Below, piece by piece: positions 18,028 through 27,676 of a stretch of DNA of 64,000 nucleotides. Source of the stretch: Flavilitoribacter nigricans DSM 23189 = NBRC 102662 (GTDB taxonomy: Bacteria; Bacteroidota; Bacteroidia; Chitinophagales; Saprospiraceae); NCBI RefSeq assembly GCF_002646595.1, contig NZ_PDUD01000054.1, positions 1-64,000 on the forward strand, given 5' to 3'. The translations under genes were made by a program, and so were the position numbers. The notes below the pieces were generated by a model that was not told the DNA's origin, ran no database searches, and saw nothing but the letters and a program-made list of their open reading frames with translations. How positions within the stretch are numbered: position 1 is the stretch's first letter; each line of letters opens with the position of its first letter.

Positions 18028-21000
18028 ATGAAGCATTTGATCACTATTCTTTTTTTATCCCTTTCTTTCAGTCTGCACGCTCAGATGTGGAACGGCCAGG
18101 ATAGCCTGTTCGGCAATGAATGGATTCGCTACGAGCAGTCCTACTTCAAGCTGAAAGTAGCCGAAGACGGTATTTACCGACTGAACTACGCTCAACTGCA
18201 GGCCGCCGGAATTTCCCTGAATGAGATACCGGGACAACAGTTTCAAATGTTTCACCTGGGTCGGGAGATCCCCATCCACACCAGCCGGAACGGAACGCTG
18301 GGAGCCGGCGATTTCATCGAATTTTACGGTGTGCAAAATCGCTCCGAACTGGACCGCCACCTTTTCACCGATCCGGAAGAAGATCTGCTCAATCCGGAAT
18401 ACAGTCTATTCACCGATAGTTCGACTTATTTTCTGACCTGGACTACAGCCGGCAGTCCTACCCTTCGCTACACCAGCATCGATAATGCTCTGACCGGCGC
18501 ACCGGCTCCGGAACCCTGGTACTGGGCGGAAGAAAAAGTCGTTTTTACGGAACAGCATTTCAAACAATATGAGAAGTTTGCCGGCGAGAATGTTTACTAT
18601 TCCAATTTTGAGGGAGACGGCTTTGGTCATCCCTACACGGAAACTACTCAATTCACTCTTCCTACCTCGAATCGGGCAGTCAATGGTCCCAATGCCACCC
18701 TCTCGGTAAACCTGATCGGGAACTCGAACCAACAGGGGCACGCTTTGCAAATTGACCTCAATACGCAGACGGTAAAGGTAGATACCTTTTACGGTCCGGT
18801 CGTGAAAAAATACGAACTGCCTGTTCAGTCCGGCCAGTTGAGCGATGCCGTGGAAATTGCCGTTCGGGGCAATAACGATACGGACCGTTATGGGGTTTCC
18901 GTTGGTAAGATCCGCTACGCCCGCACCTTCAATTTCTCCGGTCAGGACCTGATCCGGATCGATCTGCCGGCCGCCGCGGGGAAACGCCTGCTGGCATTCA
19001 ATGGTCTGGGCCAGGATCCCTATATTTTACTGGACCTCGAGCATAACTTACGATTGATCACTTCCGAATCCAACGGGCAGCACCGCGTACTGCTGCCGGC
19101 CGCAACGGGAGATCGCCGGCTGATCTTGATGAAGTTTTCCGCGCTTGCATCCCTACCGGGACTAGAGCCGGTAACGTTTGTTGACTACCAGTCGTCCAAC
19201 ACCAATTATCTCATCATCAGCAATGACCAGCTTTTTAATGATGGGCTCGGCAACAACTGGGTACAGGATTATGCCGACTACCGGGCCAGTACAGACGGTG
19301 GTAACTTCCGACCAACCATCATTGAAGTGCAGCAACTTTTTGATCAGTTTGCCTACGGGATCGATTTTCACCCTTTATCGATCCGAAACGCGTTCCATTT
19401 TCTGCGACGGAATCGCTTCCCGGATCTTGAATTCATTTTCATCATCGGCCGGGGCCAGGAATACCAGAACATGCGATCATCGAACCGGCTGCAGAGAGCC
19501 GTTGAGGAAGGGGACATGCTCGTACCTTCTTTCGGCTATCCGGCCAGTGACAATTTGCTATTCACCACCAATGAAACCGATGTCAGCCCCGTCCCGCTGG
19601 GCCGTCTGGCGGCCAAAGATCCCGGCGAGGTAAAAATATATCTGGACAAGGTCAGATCTGTGGAAGCCAATACCCAACTCCCCCAGACGATTGCCGACCG
19701 CGCCTGGACCAAACATATCCTGCACCTCGGCGGCGGCGGCACGGCGGGTGAACAGATCACCATCAAAAACCGCCTGGAAGCACTGGCCGATCTGATCGAG
19801 GAAAGTACCTTCGGCGGTTCGGTCAGGGCCTTTTACAAAAACAGTACCGACGTAATTCAGAACAGCCTGTCCCAGGAAATTTTTGACTATATCAACCAGG
19901 GCACTTCCATCATTACCTTTTTTGGCCATTCCAGTCCGGGCACCTTCGATTTCAACATCGATAATCCCGACAACTACGATAATGAAGGTAAATATCCGCT
20001 GATCCTGTCCCTGGGTTGCTATTCCGGTAATGTGTTCGGCCCCAGCCGCAGCATCGGTGAGCGCTTCACTTTTTACGAGGATAAGGCCGCCGTCATTTTC
20101 GGAGCTTCCCGAGGGCTGGGCGTACCCTCTGATCTGGCCCGGTTTGCCCAGGCGTTCTATCAGTTCATCGGCGAGGAATACTACGGTCGCAGCATCGGAG
20201 AAGCGCTGAAAGCGGCCTATGAATCCCAGTCGGCCTACAACTGGCTGAGCATCCGCACCCTGGTCCAGCAGTTCAATCTACACGGCGATCCGGCCATCCG
20301 GCTGCATCCGGTGGACGGACCGGATTATTTGATTGATGCGGCTTCGGTGCGGTTTGACAATCAGCCGATCAGCACCTTGATGGACAGTCTTACATTCTAT
20401 TTTGATGCCGTCAATCTGGGGAGAAACGAAATGGATACCGTTAGTCTGGTGATCAGTCGTACGTTCCCGGACGGAGAAAAGGTTGAACTCCTGAAAGATA
20501 CTATAGTAATGGACCGGTTCCGTAAGCAACTGACCTATACACTGCCGGTCGGAGGATCCCGCAGTACCGGCCAGAATATTTTTCACGTTTTCATCGATGC
20601 GGATGAAAAGATCGCAGAATCACCTGATCCCGCGGCTGAAATGAACAATGAACTAAGCAGGTCTAATGGAGAGAGCGGCATTCCCCTTTTCATCATCGAC
20701 AATGCCGCTCGTGCAGTATACCCTCCGGAATTTGCCCTAATTGGGAATTCTGATATAACACTTAAGGCTTCTACCACTAATGCGCTGGCTCCCGAACGTA
20801 CCTATTGGCTGGAAATCGACACGACTGCGCTGTTCAATAGCCCGCTAAAGGTTCGTCTCACCCAACAACAACGCGGCGGTGTTCTCAAATGGACCCCGAA
20901 TATCAATTGGCAGGATCAGACCGCCTATTACTGGCGGGTAAGTCCAGCCGTTAGTACTGACAATCCCGAACCGGTTTGGTCCAACAGCTCCTTTACCTAT

Positions 21001-23040
21001 ATTGCCGGCAGTGAGCCAGGTTGGAGACAGGGGCATTACTGGCAGTTTAGACAGAACACGGATACGGATCTGATCTTTACGGATTCAACGCAAGAGGTGA
21101 GTTTTGGACAGGAGTTTTTGGATATGCGGGTGCGGAATAAGTTGTGGGATGCTGATGACAGACCCGGTTTTTTCTATAATAACTCCAATGCCGCCGCCTC
21201 GGTTAGGCCGTGGCTGGATCTACAACAGGGCATTAGTGCCGTGGTTTTCATCCCCGATACCGGAGTTCCCTGGAGAAATTCGGGCAAACAATACAATAGT
21301 GAGGACCGAAGGAATCAGGCTTGCTTTTCCTTCAACACCCAAACGGAGGAAGGCAGAAATGCATTTATTGAATTCCTCACAAATGTGGTTCCGGAAGGAC
21401 ACATTGTCTTTCTATTTACGATACAATCGACACCGGATGCGGACTATCTCCCGGAAAACTGGGCTGTGGACAGCTTAAACACCGGCCGCAATATTTTTAG
21501 TGTGCTGGAAGATGAAGGTGCTCAGATCATTCGAAACCTGGAAACGGAAGGATCCGTCCCGTACGCATTTATCTATCAGAAAGGATCTGGTGCCAGAGAT
21601 GAGAAAATAGCCGACTCTCCGGACGAAGAGATTAATGTGAGTACCGTTCTTCGCCAATTTCAAACTTCAGCCCAACTACGCTCCAAGCTGGTAGGGCCGG
21701 CCAGCAGTTGGGGAAGTTTAACCTGGAATCTAGCTGATGAGCTGACTACGTCTGGTGATACGGTAGAGATCAACCTGATCGGTATTACTGCTCAGGGAAC
21801 CCGGGACACGCTGTTTAAACAACTCGCCCATGCCCAATCGTTGGAAGCTGTAGATGCCTCACTTTATCCCTATCTTGAGCTAGAGTATCTTACCGGTGAT
21901 GAAACCGAACGCACTCCTGCATTCCTCAGGCATTGGACTGTTTTGTATGAGGGAGTACCCGAATTTGCGATCAATCCTTCTCTGTCATCTTATTTTTTCC
22001 AGGCGGATACGCTCCAGCAGGGTGTCGACCTGATACTCAGGGGTACCATAGAGAATCTGAGCCGGGTAGCTTCGGATAGTGTAAAGATTCAGTATAAATT
22101 GCTGGACCCACAAAACACCGAGAGCAGTTACGTTCAGGTCAAAGCGCCTTTACCCGGTGAGGGTCAAACCGATTTTGAGCTTACGCTGCCTTCCCACAAT
22201 TGGGAAGGGATTTATAGCCTAACGACCGAAGTCAACCCTGAACATTTGCCCGAAGAACATCACTATTTTAATAATCTACTCAATCAGAATTTTGCAGTAA
22301 TCAGTGATAAGAAGAATCCCTTATTAAATGTAACTTTTGACGGTAGAATTTTACTTAACGGAGACCTGGTGGGCACCAACCCTGTTATCAATATTCAGCT
22401 AAAAGATGAAAATCCTAATTTGCTGCTCTCCGACACCAGTTTGGTGGGTCTCCAATTGATCAGACCGAATGGGCAGACCGAAAAGATCTACCTGAATAGC
22501 CCGGAGGTACAATTCACTTTACCTACTGCCAGCAATAAAAACGAGCTGGGAATCGAGTACTTGCCAACATTTATCGAAGATGGAACCTATCAGCTAAACG
22601 TTAATGGAAGGGATGTCAGTGGGAATTTTTCGGGCAATATAGACTATCAGGTAGAGTTTGAGGTAAGGACACGTAATTCCATTTCGAACGTATTGAATTA
22701 TCCTAATCCGTTTACCACCAGTACCCAGTTCGTTTACACGCTCACCGGCACAGCTCCTACCTTTTTCAAAATCCAGATCCTAAATGTATCGGGCAGAATC
22801 GTACGGGAGATCACTCAGGATGAGATAGGACCGATGCAGGTAGGCACTCACCGGACGGATTTCGCCTGGGACGGGAAGGATGAATTTGGGGATCAACTGG
22901 CCAACGGCATTTACCTCTACCGGATCATAGCCAAAGATGAACAGGGCCAGGATTATGAATCCTATGACAATTACGTGGAAGATACTGGATTGAGCGGATT
23001 CTTCGAACGTGGATTCGGCAAAATGGTGCTTCTGCGGTGA
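18028..23040 (+). CDS. porU2: PorU2-like type IX secretion C25-family peptidase
   Basis: The 1,670-residue protein starts with a clear signal peptide (ends LHAQ). A gingipain-type C25 domain occupies about 390-760, with the catalytic His in FFGHSSPGTFD (about residue 632) and the catalytic Cys in LSLGCYSGNVFG (about residue 664). Beta-rich Ig-like segments follow, then from about 1555 the NYPNPF motif and a FlgD-like fold (FAWDGKDEFGDQLANGIYLYRI). This arrangement is that of the PorU2-type sortase-like proteins of the type IX secretion system, which process or attach secreted cargo at the cell surface. Both catalytic residues are present. It converges with the glycosyltransferase at 23048 with only 7 bases between stop codons. 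Confidence 0.85.
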   Translation: MKHLITILFLSLSFSLHAQMWNGQDSLFGNEWIRYEQSYFKLKVAEDGIYRLNYAQLQAAGISLNEIPGQQFQMFHLGREIPIHTSRNGTLGAGDFIEFYGVQNRSELDRHLFTDPEEDLLNPEYSLFTDSSTYFLTWTTAGSPTLRYTSIDNALTGAPAPEPWYWAEEKVVFTEQHFKQYEKFAGENVYYSNFEGDGFGHPYTETTQFTLPTSNRAVNGPNATLSVNLIGNSNQQGHALQIDLNTQTVKVDTFYGPVVKKYELPVQSGQLSDAVEIAVRGNNDTDRYGVSVGKIRYARTFNFSGQDLIRIDLPAAAGKRLLAFNGLGQDPYILLDLEHNLRLITSESNGQHRVLLPAATGDRRLILMKFSALASLPGLEPVTFVDYQSSNTNYLIISNDQLFNDGLGNNWVQDYADYRASTDGGNFRPTIIEVQQLFDQFAYGIDFHPLSIRNAFHFLRRNRFPDLEFIFIIGRGQEYQNMRSSNRLQRAVEEGDMLVPSFGYPASDNLLFTTNETDVSPVPLGRLAAKDPGEVKIYLDKVRSVEANTQLPQTIADRAWTKHILHLGGGGTAGEQITIKNRLEALADLIEESTFGGSVRAFYKNSTDVIQNSLSQEIFDYINQGTSIITFFGHSSPGTFDFNIDNPDNYDNEGKYPLILSLGCYSGNVFGPSRSIGERFTFYEDKAAVIFGASRGLGVPSDLARFAQAFYQFIGEEYYGRSIGEALKAAYESQSAYNWLSIRTLVQQFNLHGDPAIRLHPVDGPDYLIDAASVRFDNQPISTLMDSLTFYFDAVNLGRNEMDTVSLVISRTFPDGEKVELLKDTIVMDRFRKQLTYTLPVGGSRSTGQNIFHVFIDADEKIAESPDPAAEMNNELSRSNGESGIPLFIIDNAARAVYPPEFALIGNSDITLKASTTNALAPERTYWLEIDTTALFNSPLKVRLTQQQRGGVLKWTPNINWQDQTAYYWRVSPAVSTDNPEPVWSNSSFTYIAGSEPGWRQGHYWQFRQNTDTDLIFTDSTQEVSFGQEFLDMRVRNKLWDADDRPGFFYNNSNAAASVRPWLDLQQGISAVVFIPDTGVPWRNSGKQYNSEDRRNQACFSFNTQTEEGRNAFIEFLTNVVPEGHIVFLFTIQSTPDADYLPENWAVDSLNTGRNIFSVLEDEGAQIIRNLETEGSVPYAFIYQKGSGARDEKIADSPDEEINVSTVLRQFQTSAQLRSKLVGPASSWGSLTWNLADELTTSGDTVEINLIGITAQGTRDTLFKQLAHAQSLEAVDASLYPYLELEYLTGDETERTPAFLRHWTVLYEGVPEFAINPSLSSYFFQADTLQQGVDLILRGTIENLSRVASDSVKIQYKLLDPQNTESSYVQVKAPLPGEGQTDFELTLPSHNWEGIYSLTTEVNPEHLPEEHHYFNNLLNQNFAVISDKKNPLLNVTFDGRILLNGDLVGTNPVINIQLKDENPNLLLSDTSLVGLQLIRPNGQTEKIYLNSPEVQFTLPTASNKNELGIEYLPTFIEDGTYQLNVNGRDVSGNFSGNIDYQVEFEVRTRNSISNVLNYPNPFTTSTQFVYTLTGTAPTFFKIQILNVSGRIVREITQDEIGPMQVGTHRTDFAWDGKDEFGDQLANGIYLYRIIAKDEQGQDYESYDNYVEDTGLSGFFERGFGKMVLLR

Positions 23041-23047
23041 GTCAAAG

Positions 23048-24205
23048 CTATATTTTGCCGCTCAGCTGTTGTTTAGCCTGCCGATAAGCGTTTAATAGAT
23101 CCAGGATATGCCGTTCATGGCTAAACCGATCCATTATTTTTTTCCGGTTTTGGGGTTGACGCCCCCAGGTCATAAGCTGTTCCATACAATTCACGTAGGC
23201 TGCAATATCCCGTTCTTCGGCCAACAGGCCGTTAACTCCATCTTCAATTATTTCGGGAATACCCGAATGCCGGGTAGCAAAAACGGGCAGTTCCATGGCC
23301 ATGGCTTCCAAGATAGCCACAGTGGTGCTTTCCATATCGTCTTCCGTAGTAGTAATACTGGGGTGGACAAAAACATCACTGCTTGCCAGTAACTTTACCG
23401 CTTCCTCCTGGGTAATCCATCCCGGGAAGCGGACGAAAGCCTGCAGACCCAACTGTGCTACTTCTGTTTTTAATGCTCCTTCTAATGGTCCGCCTCCGGC
23501 CAGAATAAGGTTCATCGGTTTTCCCGGGTGACGAGCCATTAACTGTTGAAAAGCCCGTATCAGATAAAGATGCCCTTTTTTCGTACGGAAGCTGGATATT
23601 TGAGTAAAAGTTACCGGGATGTTTTGTTGAAGACTAACCGATTCAAAAAGGTCCATTTTAATACCAGAGTAAAGCACCTGTCGGTGACTACCCGCGATGT
23701 TGTATTGCTCCATGTAACTGAACAATGAAGCAGAAGTAGCAAGGGCATAAAAATTTTTTCGCGCCATCAGTTCCCGGAGTCGTTTTCGGTAAGCGGGACT
23801 TTTTTTAACTAATTTTGTGGCATCATAACCGTGAAAAGTCAGGAAGATAGGGCCTTCGAAGTGGAGGTTATCCAAGAAAGAAAGTGCCTGAATCCCAAAG
23901 TGAAAATGTAACACATCCGGATGAAAATCATTCAGTATCCCCTGGAGCTGTTCCCTAAGTGCAGCGTCCTTAAAACAAAGAGATAAATTGAGTTTGTTCC
24001 GCAGATTTCGCCATTTAACTTTAAACCGGCTTTCACGGTGATCCAAGACCTGCAATGGGTGAAAAGGTCGCTCTTTTTCATTTTCCCGAAAAAAACATAC
24101 CACCTTAACCTGAACATGACCTTGCAGTGCGATCACGTCGTGATAAATAAAAGTTTCGGTTATAGGGCTAAACCTATGAGCAAAAACAATTACTTTAAGC
24201 GGCAT
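23048..24205 (-). CDS. GT4-family glycosyltransferase
   Basis: From the ATG at 24205 the protein is 385 residues (MPLKVIVFAHRFSPITETFI). The frame is open about 51 codons further upstream, but that part lies within the divergent methyltransferase gene and reads as non-coding. The GT-B fold is shown by the N-terminal FAHRF..TETFI strand, LHFHFG, and the C-terminal donor site EAMAMELPVFATRHSGIPEII. Retaining transfer from a nucleotide sugar is expected at the cytoplasmic face; acceptor and donor are unknown. Its start codon lies only 14 bases from the start of the divergent methyltransferase. Confidence 0.85.
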   Translation of the reverse strand: MPLKVIVFAHRFSPITETFIYHDVIALQGHVQVKVVCFFRENEKERPFHPLQVLDHRESRFKVKWRNLRNKLNLSLCFKDAALREQLQGILNDFHPDVLHFHFGIQALSFLDNLHFEGPIFLTFHGYDATKLVKKSPAYRKRLRELMARKNFYALATSASLFSYMEQYNIAGSHRQVLYSGIKMDLFESVSLQQNIPVTFTQISSFRTKKGHLYLIRAFQQLMARHPGKPMNLILAGGGPLEGALKTEVAQLGLQAFVRFPGWITQEEAVKLLASSDVFVHPSITTTEDDMESTTVAILEAMAMELPVFATRHSGIPEIIEDGVNGLLAEERDIAAYVNCMEQLMTWGRQPQNRKKIMDRFSHERHILDLLNAYRQAKQQLSGKI

Positions 24206-24219
24206 TTTGAGTATAAGTA

Positions 24220-24954
24220 ATGAATAAATACAAGCCTGCCGAATATTGGGAAAATAGATTGAGTAAGCGGTTTTCACTTCGTGGAGTGGGACACCAGTCT
24301 TACAGCCTATTCTATAACCAATGGCTATACCGCAGGAAAGCTCAAGTGTTGAGCACAATTTTTCACGACACCAAGTTAGAACAAAAATCCGTCCTGGATA
24401 TAGGTACAGGCACCGGCTTTTTTATTGCCTGGTTCAAGGATCGGGGGGCTGATGCCACGGGTATCGATATTAGTCCTACCGCCGTACAACTGCTGGGAAA
24501 GCAATTCACTGATGTTGCCTTTTTCGAAGCAGATTTTACAGAGACGGATCCGATCCCAATACAAACTTACGACATAATTAATGCCTGGGATGTCATTTAC
24601 CACCAACCGGAAGCATCGGCCTTTCATAAATTTCTGACCAATGTGGCCGCCTACTGCAAGCCGGGCGGCTATTTTATTTGTAGTGACGGGTTTGCTTTAC
24701 CCAGGGAAGTTTCACCGGCTCCTCATGTAAAATTCAGAAACTTGAACGTTTACCGGAACATCATGGCCGAGCTGGGATTTACTTTACGCAGAGAATATCC
24801 GCTGTATAAATATCTAAACCGGACTGTGCAGAATAATAAATTGATGCGGTACATTCACCAGACCATGGCACCGTTCTTATTCTTGCTGGATACTATACAA
24901 CGACTTCCCGCTTCGAATAATCTATCTGTATGCGTATGGCAAAAAGAACAGTAA
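24220..24954 (+). CDS. Class I SAM-dependent methyltransferase
   Basis: A 244-residue protein with the SAM-binding motif SVLDIGTGTGFF at about 57-68, then GIDISPTAVQLL and DIINAWDVIYHQPEA, the normal motif I-post I-motif II order of class I methyltransferases. It is not an FkbM type. It starts a plus-strand run of four genes (methyltransferase, flippase, ParB-like protein, methyltransferase), so a methyl group on a surface glycan is the likely target. The next gene begins one base after its stop. The upstream promoter must lie within the opposite glycosyltransferase gene. Confidence 0.85.
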   Translation: MNKYKPAEYWENRLSKRFSLRGVGHQSYSLFYNQWLYRRKAQVLSTIFHDTKLEQKSVLDIGTGTGFFIAWFKDRGADATGIDISPTAVQLLGKQFTDVAFFEADFTETDPIPIQTYDIINAWDVIYHQPEASAFHKFLTNVAAYCKPGGYFICSDGFALPREVSPAPHVKFRNLNVYRNIMAELGFTLRREYPLYKYLNRTVQNNKLMRYIHQTMAPFLFLLDTIQRLPASNNLSVCVWQKEQ

Positions 24955-24955
24955 A

Positions 24956-26293
24956 TTGAGTTACTTTGATTCGCTTTTTTCGGGAATAAAGTGGACCAGT
25001 ATTTCCTCGGTAGTCGTCTCTTTGCTAGCGATACTAAAAATTGCCGTATTAACGAGCTTTCTCGCAAAATCGGACTTTGGGCATTTCGCCCTGGTCATGA
25101 GTATTCTCAGCTTTATTAATCTTTTTTCCGATTTCGGGCTTCCGATCGCTATATTACACATCAAAACCATTACACCGAAAGCATTTTCCAGTCTATACTG
25201 GTTAGGTATCCTGTCCGGCCTATTGATCTACCTTATTCTTTATTGGCTTACGCCCTATATTGCCGACTACTTTCAGGCCCCCCTTCTGGAGCAATTACTC
25301 CCAATTGCGGGCCTGGCAGTATTGATCAACAGTATCGGCAACCTCTATCGGGTATTAGCGCTCAAAAAACTGAAATACAGCAGGATCGCTGGGATCAATA
25401 TCCTGGAAAGTATAGTTGTCTTTACAAGCGCCTGTTTACTGGCAATGGCCGGTTGGGGCGTTTGGTCTTTGATCCATGCTTATCTGCTGGGAAAAGTGAT
25501 CCTGGAATTGTTCTTCTTCGTATATGGTTACCGGCAGCTACCGTTGTCATTCGTTTTTTCCCGCCAGGCAATGAATCCATTTTTCAAAATTGGGAAATAT
25601 TCCGTTGGAGGGCAGCTCATTAATTATTTCAACCGGGAAATTGACATACTACTGATAGCCAGATTAGGGGGAGATGCCGCTACTCTGGGCGTTTACAGCC
25701 TGGCCAGGCAACTGGTCTTAAAGGTCGGAGGACTAGTCAATAATGTTATATCAGAAGCAGCCAGGCCCATATTACCGAAATTTCAGGATAAGCTTGAAAA
25801 ACTGAAGATCAACTTTTTGAAGATTATTCAAACCATCAGTACGCTCAATAGCCTCTTGTACATTCTGTTTATAATTTTTACTCCGCAGATCGTTGCTGTA
25901 CTTTACGGCGAAGATTATAATAACCTGATCCCCGTAGCCCGCATATTGGCTATTTTTGCCTATCTGAGAAGCATTATCCGGTACAACGGAAACCTGATTG
26001 TAGCCACCGGCAAAACGGAATTGAGCCTGTTTATGAATGCCTTTACCCTACCCTTGATTGCATCGGCAGTCTGGATCGGATTTTCCGGAGGCCTTAGTGG
26101 GATTGCCTGGGGACAGGTGGTCGCTATGACTTTGTTGCTTTTCATCAGCTGGTACTTCTTGATCTACCGTCTGTTACGAGTCTATCTATCTACCTATCTG
26201 TTTGCTTTGCTGCCTAGTTGGGCACTGATCAGGGAGGTATTGACGAGAATAATGAAAAAATATGAAAAGAAAGTTGACCAACCGGATCGATAA
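24956..26293 (+). CDS. Wzx-type oligosaccharide flippase (MOP superfamily)
   Basis: The 445-residue protein is almost entirely hydrophobic, with about 12 membrane helices and the N-terminal pattern GIKWTSISSVVVSLLAILKIAVLTSFL...SDFGHFALV, as in polysaccharide transport (Wzx/RfbX) proteins. These move undecaprenyl-linked repeat units across the inner membrane. Translation begins at a TTG one base after the methyltransferase stop; no ATG fits. The final 32 bases overlap the ParB-like gene. A second, unrelated-looking flippase lies at 57796-59247. Confidence 0.9.
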   Translation: MSYFDSLFSGIKWTSISSVVVSLLAILKIAVLTSFLAKSDFGHFALVMSILSFINLFSDFGLPIAILHIKTITPKAFSSLYWLGILSGLLIYLILYWLTPYIADYFQAPLLEQLLPIAGLAVLINSIGNLYRVLALKKLKYSRIAGINILESIVVFTSACLLAMAGWGVWSLIHAYLLGKVILELFFFVYGYRQLPLSFVFSRQAMNPFFKIGKYSVGGQLINYFNREIDILLIARLGGDAATLGVYSLARQLVLKVGGLVNNVISEAARPILPKFQDKLEKLKINFLKIIQTISTLNSLLYILFIIFTPQIVAVLYGEDYNNLIPVARILAIFAYLRSIIRYNGNLIVATGKTELSLFMNAFTLPLIASAVWIGFSGGLSGIAWGQVVAMTLLLFISWYFLIYRLLRVYLSTYLFALLPSWALIREVLTRIMKKYEKKVDQPDR

Positions 26294-26888
26294 AGTTTTT
26301 CAAACCCTGGGACTAAGAACGCTTTATGAGAATAAATATGGCATTAAAGCGCTCAATCCCGTTATGAAAAGTGTCTTGTTGGAAGCTTATCAGGACCGGC
26401 CTTATGAAATGATCGATCCGGGGAAATTGAGCCTGGGTGTTGACGGTTTAAAGGATCGGCATACACTTCTTCATGTGCCACTGTCTGATTCCCCCCATTT
26501 CTTTTTGATGACCCAATTTGAATCCCAGAGAGCAGTAGATAAAAGTGCCGACTACTATAAACGCTCCATTACCGGAACGCTGGATTTAAGGCGAGCAAGG
26601 ATACCTGATGTAAGTTTTAAAACCTATAAAGAGAGGAAAGCCGCTATCCTAAACGACCAATATGCTCCCATTTTTATCGTTAAAAATACTCCTTTTCACC
26701 TAATTGTGGATGGGAAACACCGGGCGGCATTATGCCTTCAGCTCGGGAAACCCGTTAGCGCTATTTTTATTAACGATTTTTTCAGGGATTCCCATTTTTA
26801 TTGGCTCATGCAAAAAATGGTCAATTCGACAAACACTACTGCCTTCGAGAAACACCTGACTTTTTTCAGAACGATCTTCCCAACCTGA
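26262..26888 (+). CDS. ParB/sulfiredoxin-fold-like protein of unknown function
   Basis: The 208-residue protein has no signal or membrane segment. The only recognisable part is PIFIVKNTPFHLIVDGKHRA (about 136-155), whose D-G-x-H-R core resembles the IxDGHHR box of ParB/sulfiredoxin-fold proteins; Asp150, His153 and Arg154 are the key residues. DNA-binding helices of true ParB are not seen. Members of this fold include nucleotide-dependent small-molecule kinases such as SbnI, so a kinase or transferase acting on a glycan precursor is possible. It overlaps the flippase by 32 bases and precedes a methyltransferase by 10 bases. Confidence 0.55.
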   Translation: MKRKLTNRIDKVFQTLGLRTLYENKYGIKALNPVMKSVLLEAYQDRPYEMIDPGKLSLGVDGLKDRHTLLHVPLSDSPHFFLMTQFESQRAVDKSADYYKRSITGTLDLRRARIPDVSFKTYKERKAAILNDQYAPIFIVKNTPFHLIVDGKHRAALCLQLGKPVSAIFINDFFRDSHFYWLMQKMVNSTNTTAFEKHLTFFRTIFPT

Positions 26889-26898
26889 ATGTAAAATT

Positions 26899-27639
26899 AT
26901 GGATATCCAGCCATTAGAACAATTGATCAAAAAACTCGAACTCAACCCCCAGGAGCGATCCGGGCACATTTATCACCCTATTCCTTTTCCAGAATTCAAT
27001 CACCTCACCGTCAGTTCCAATCACAAGGAAGTTTACAAAAAATGGGATAAGATCCTGGATACTTCAAATCAGCTATTCGGGTATGACCTTAGCGGCAAAA
27101 AGGTACTGGACATTGGGGCTAATGCAGGATTTTACAGCTTTAACTTTGTCAAACAAGGCGCAAAGGTTACCGCCTTCGAACCGCACCAGGTCTACAGCGA
27201 AATCGCGGCAGCCATTATTCACCACAAAAAACTCTCTTCCTCAATATGGTGGAGGAATGGTGTGTACGATCGCAACGTAGAACTTCCGGCAGCCGAATTC
27301 GACATCGGTTTATTACTGAGTACTTACCAATGGATGGCTGCAGGAGGTGAAAATATGGAATACGCGACCGAATCGCTCCGGGATATTTCTACAAAGGTCC
27401 GTTACCTCTTTTTCGAATTGGGATATAACCACGGGAATTCGCATTTAAAAAGTCCAAAATTCAATCATTACGCCTACCTCATCCGGCATCTTCGGATGCA
27501 TACCCGGTATCGTTATTTTAAGTTGATTGGAAAAACGAGGCTTTGGAAAAATAATACTCGTTACCTGATGCTCTGCTCCAATGATCCTAAATGGGATGAT
27601 CACTTTTTGAGAAGGATCATTTCCAGGATCCACATATAG
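26899..27639 (+). CDS. Class I SAM-dependent methyltransferase
   Basis: A 246-residue protein with SAM motif KVLDIGANAGFYSF at about 68-81 and acidic loop AFEPHQVYS, close in style to FkbM/DUF1698-type methyltransferases. The C-terminal part (HYAYLIRHLRMHTRYRYFKLIG) is not recognised. It is the last gene of the plus-strand four-gene run and converges with the glycosyltransferase at 27677, 37 bases apart. A weak GGGAA/TTCCC hairpin (27654-27675) lies in that gap. O-methylation of a sugar or lipid carrier intermediate is a reasonable guess. Confidence 0.8.
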   Translation: MDIQPLEQLIKKLELNPQERSGHIYHPIPFPEFNHLTVSSNHKEVYKKWDKILDTSNQLFGYDLSGKKVLDIGANAGFYSFNFVKQGAKVTAFEPHQVYSEIAAAIIHHKKLSSSIWWRNGVYDRNVELPAAEFDIGLLLSTYQWMAAGGENMEYATESLRDISTKVRYLFFELGYNHGNSHLKSPKFNHYAYLIRHLRMHTRYRYFKLIGKTRLWKNNTRYLMLCSNDPKWDDHFLRRIISRIHI

Positions 27640-27676
27640 CTGCAAAAATAACCGGGAAGCGGTATAGAGATTCCCT

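Noticed and set aside
27654-27675. GGGAA/TTCCC hairpin between the methyltransferase and the glycosyltransferase genes
   Set aside because: Only a 5-base stem with a 12-base loop and a weak T-run; too little to call a terminator.
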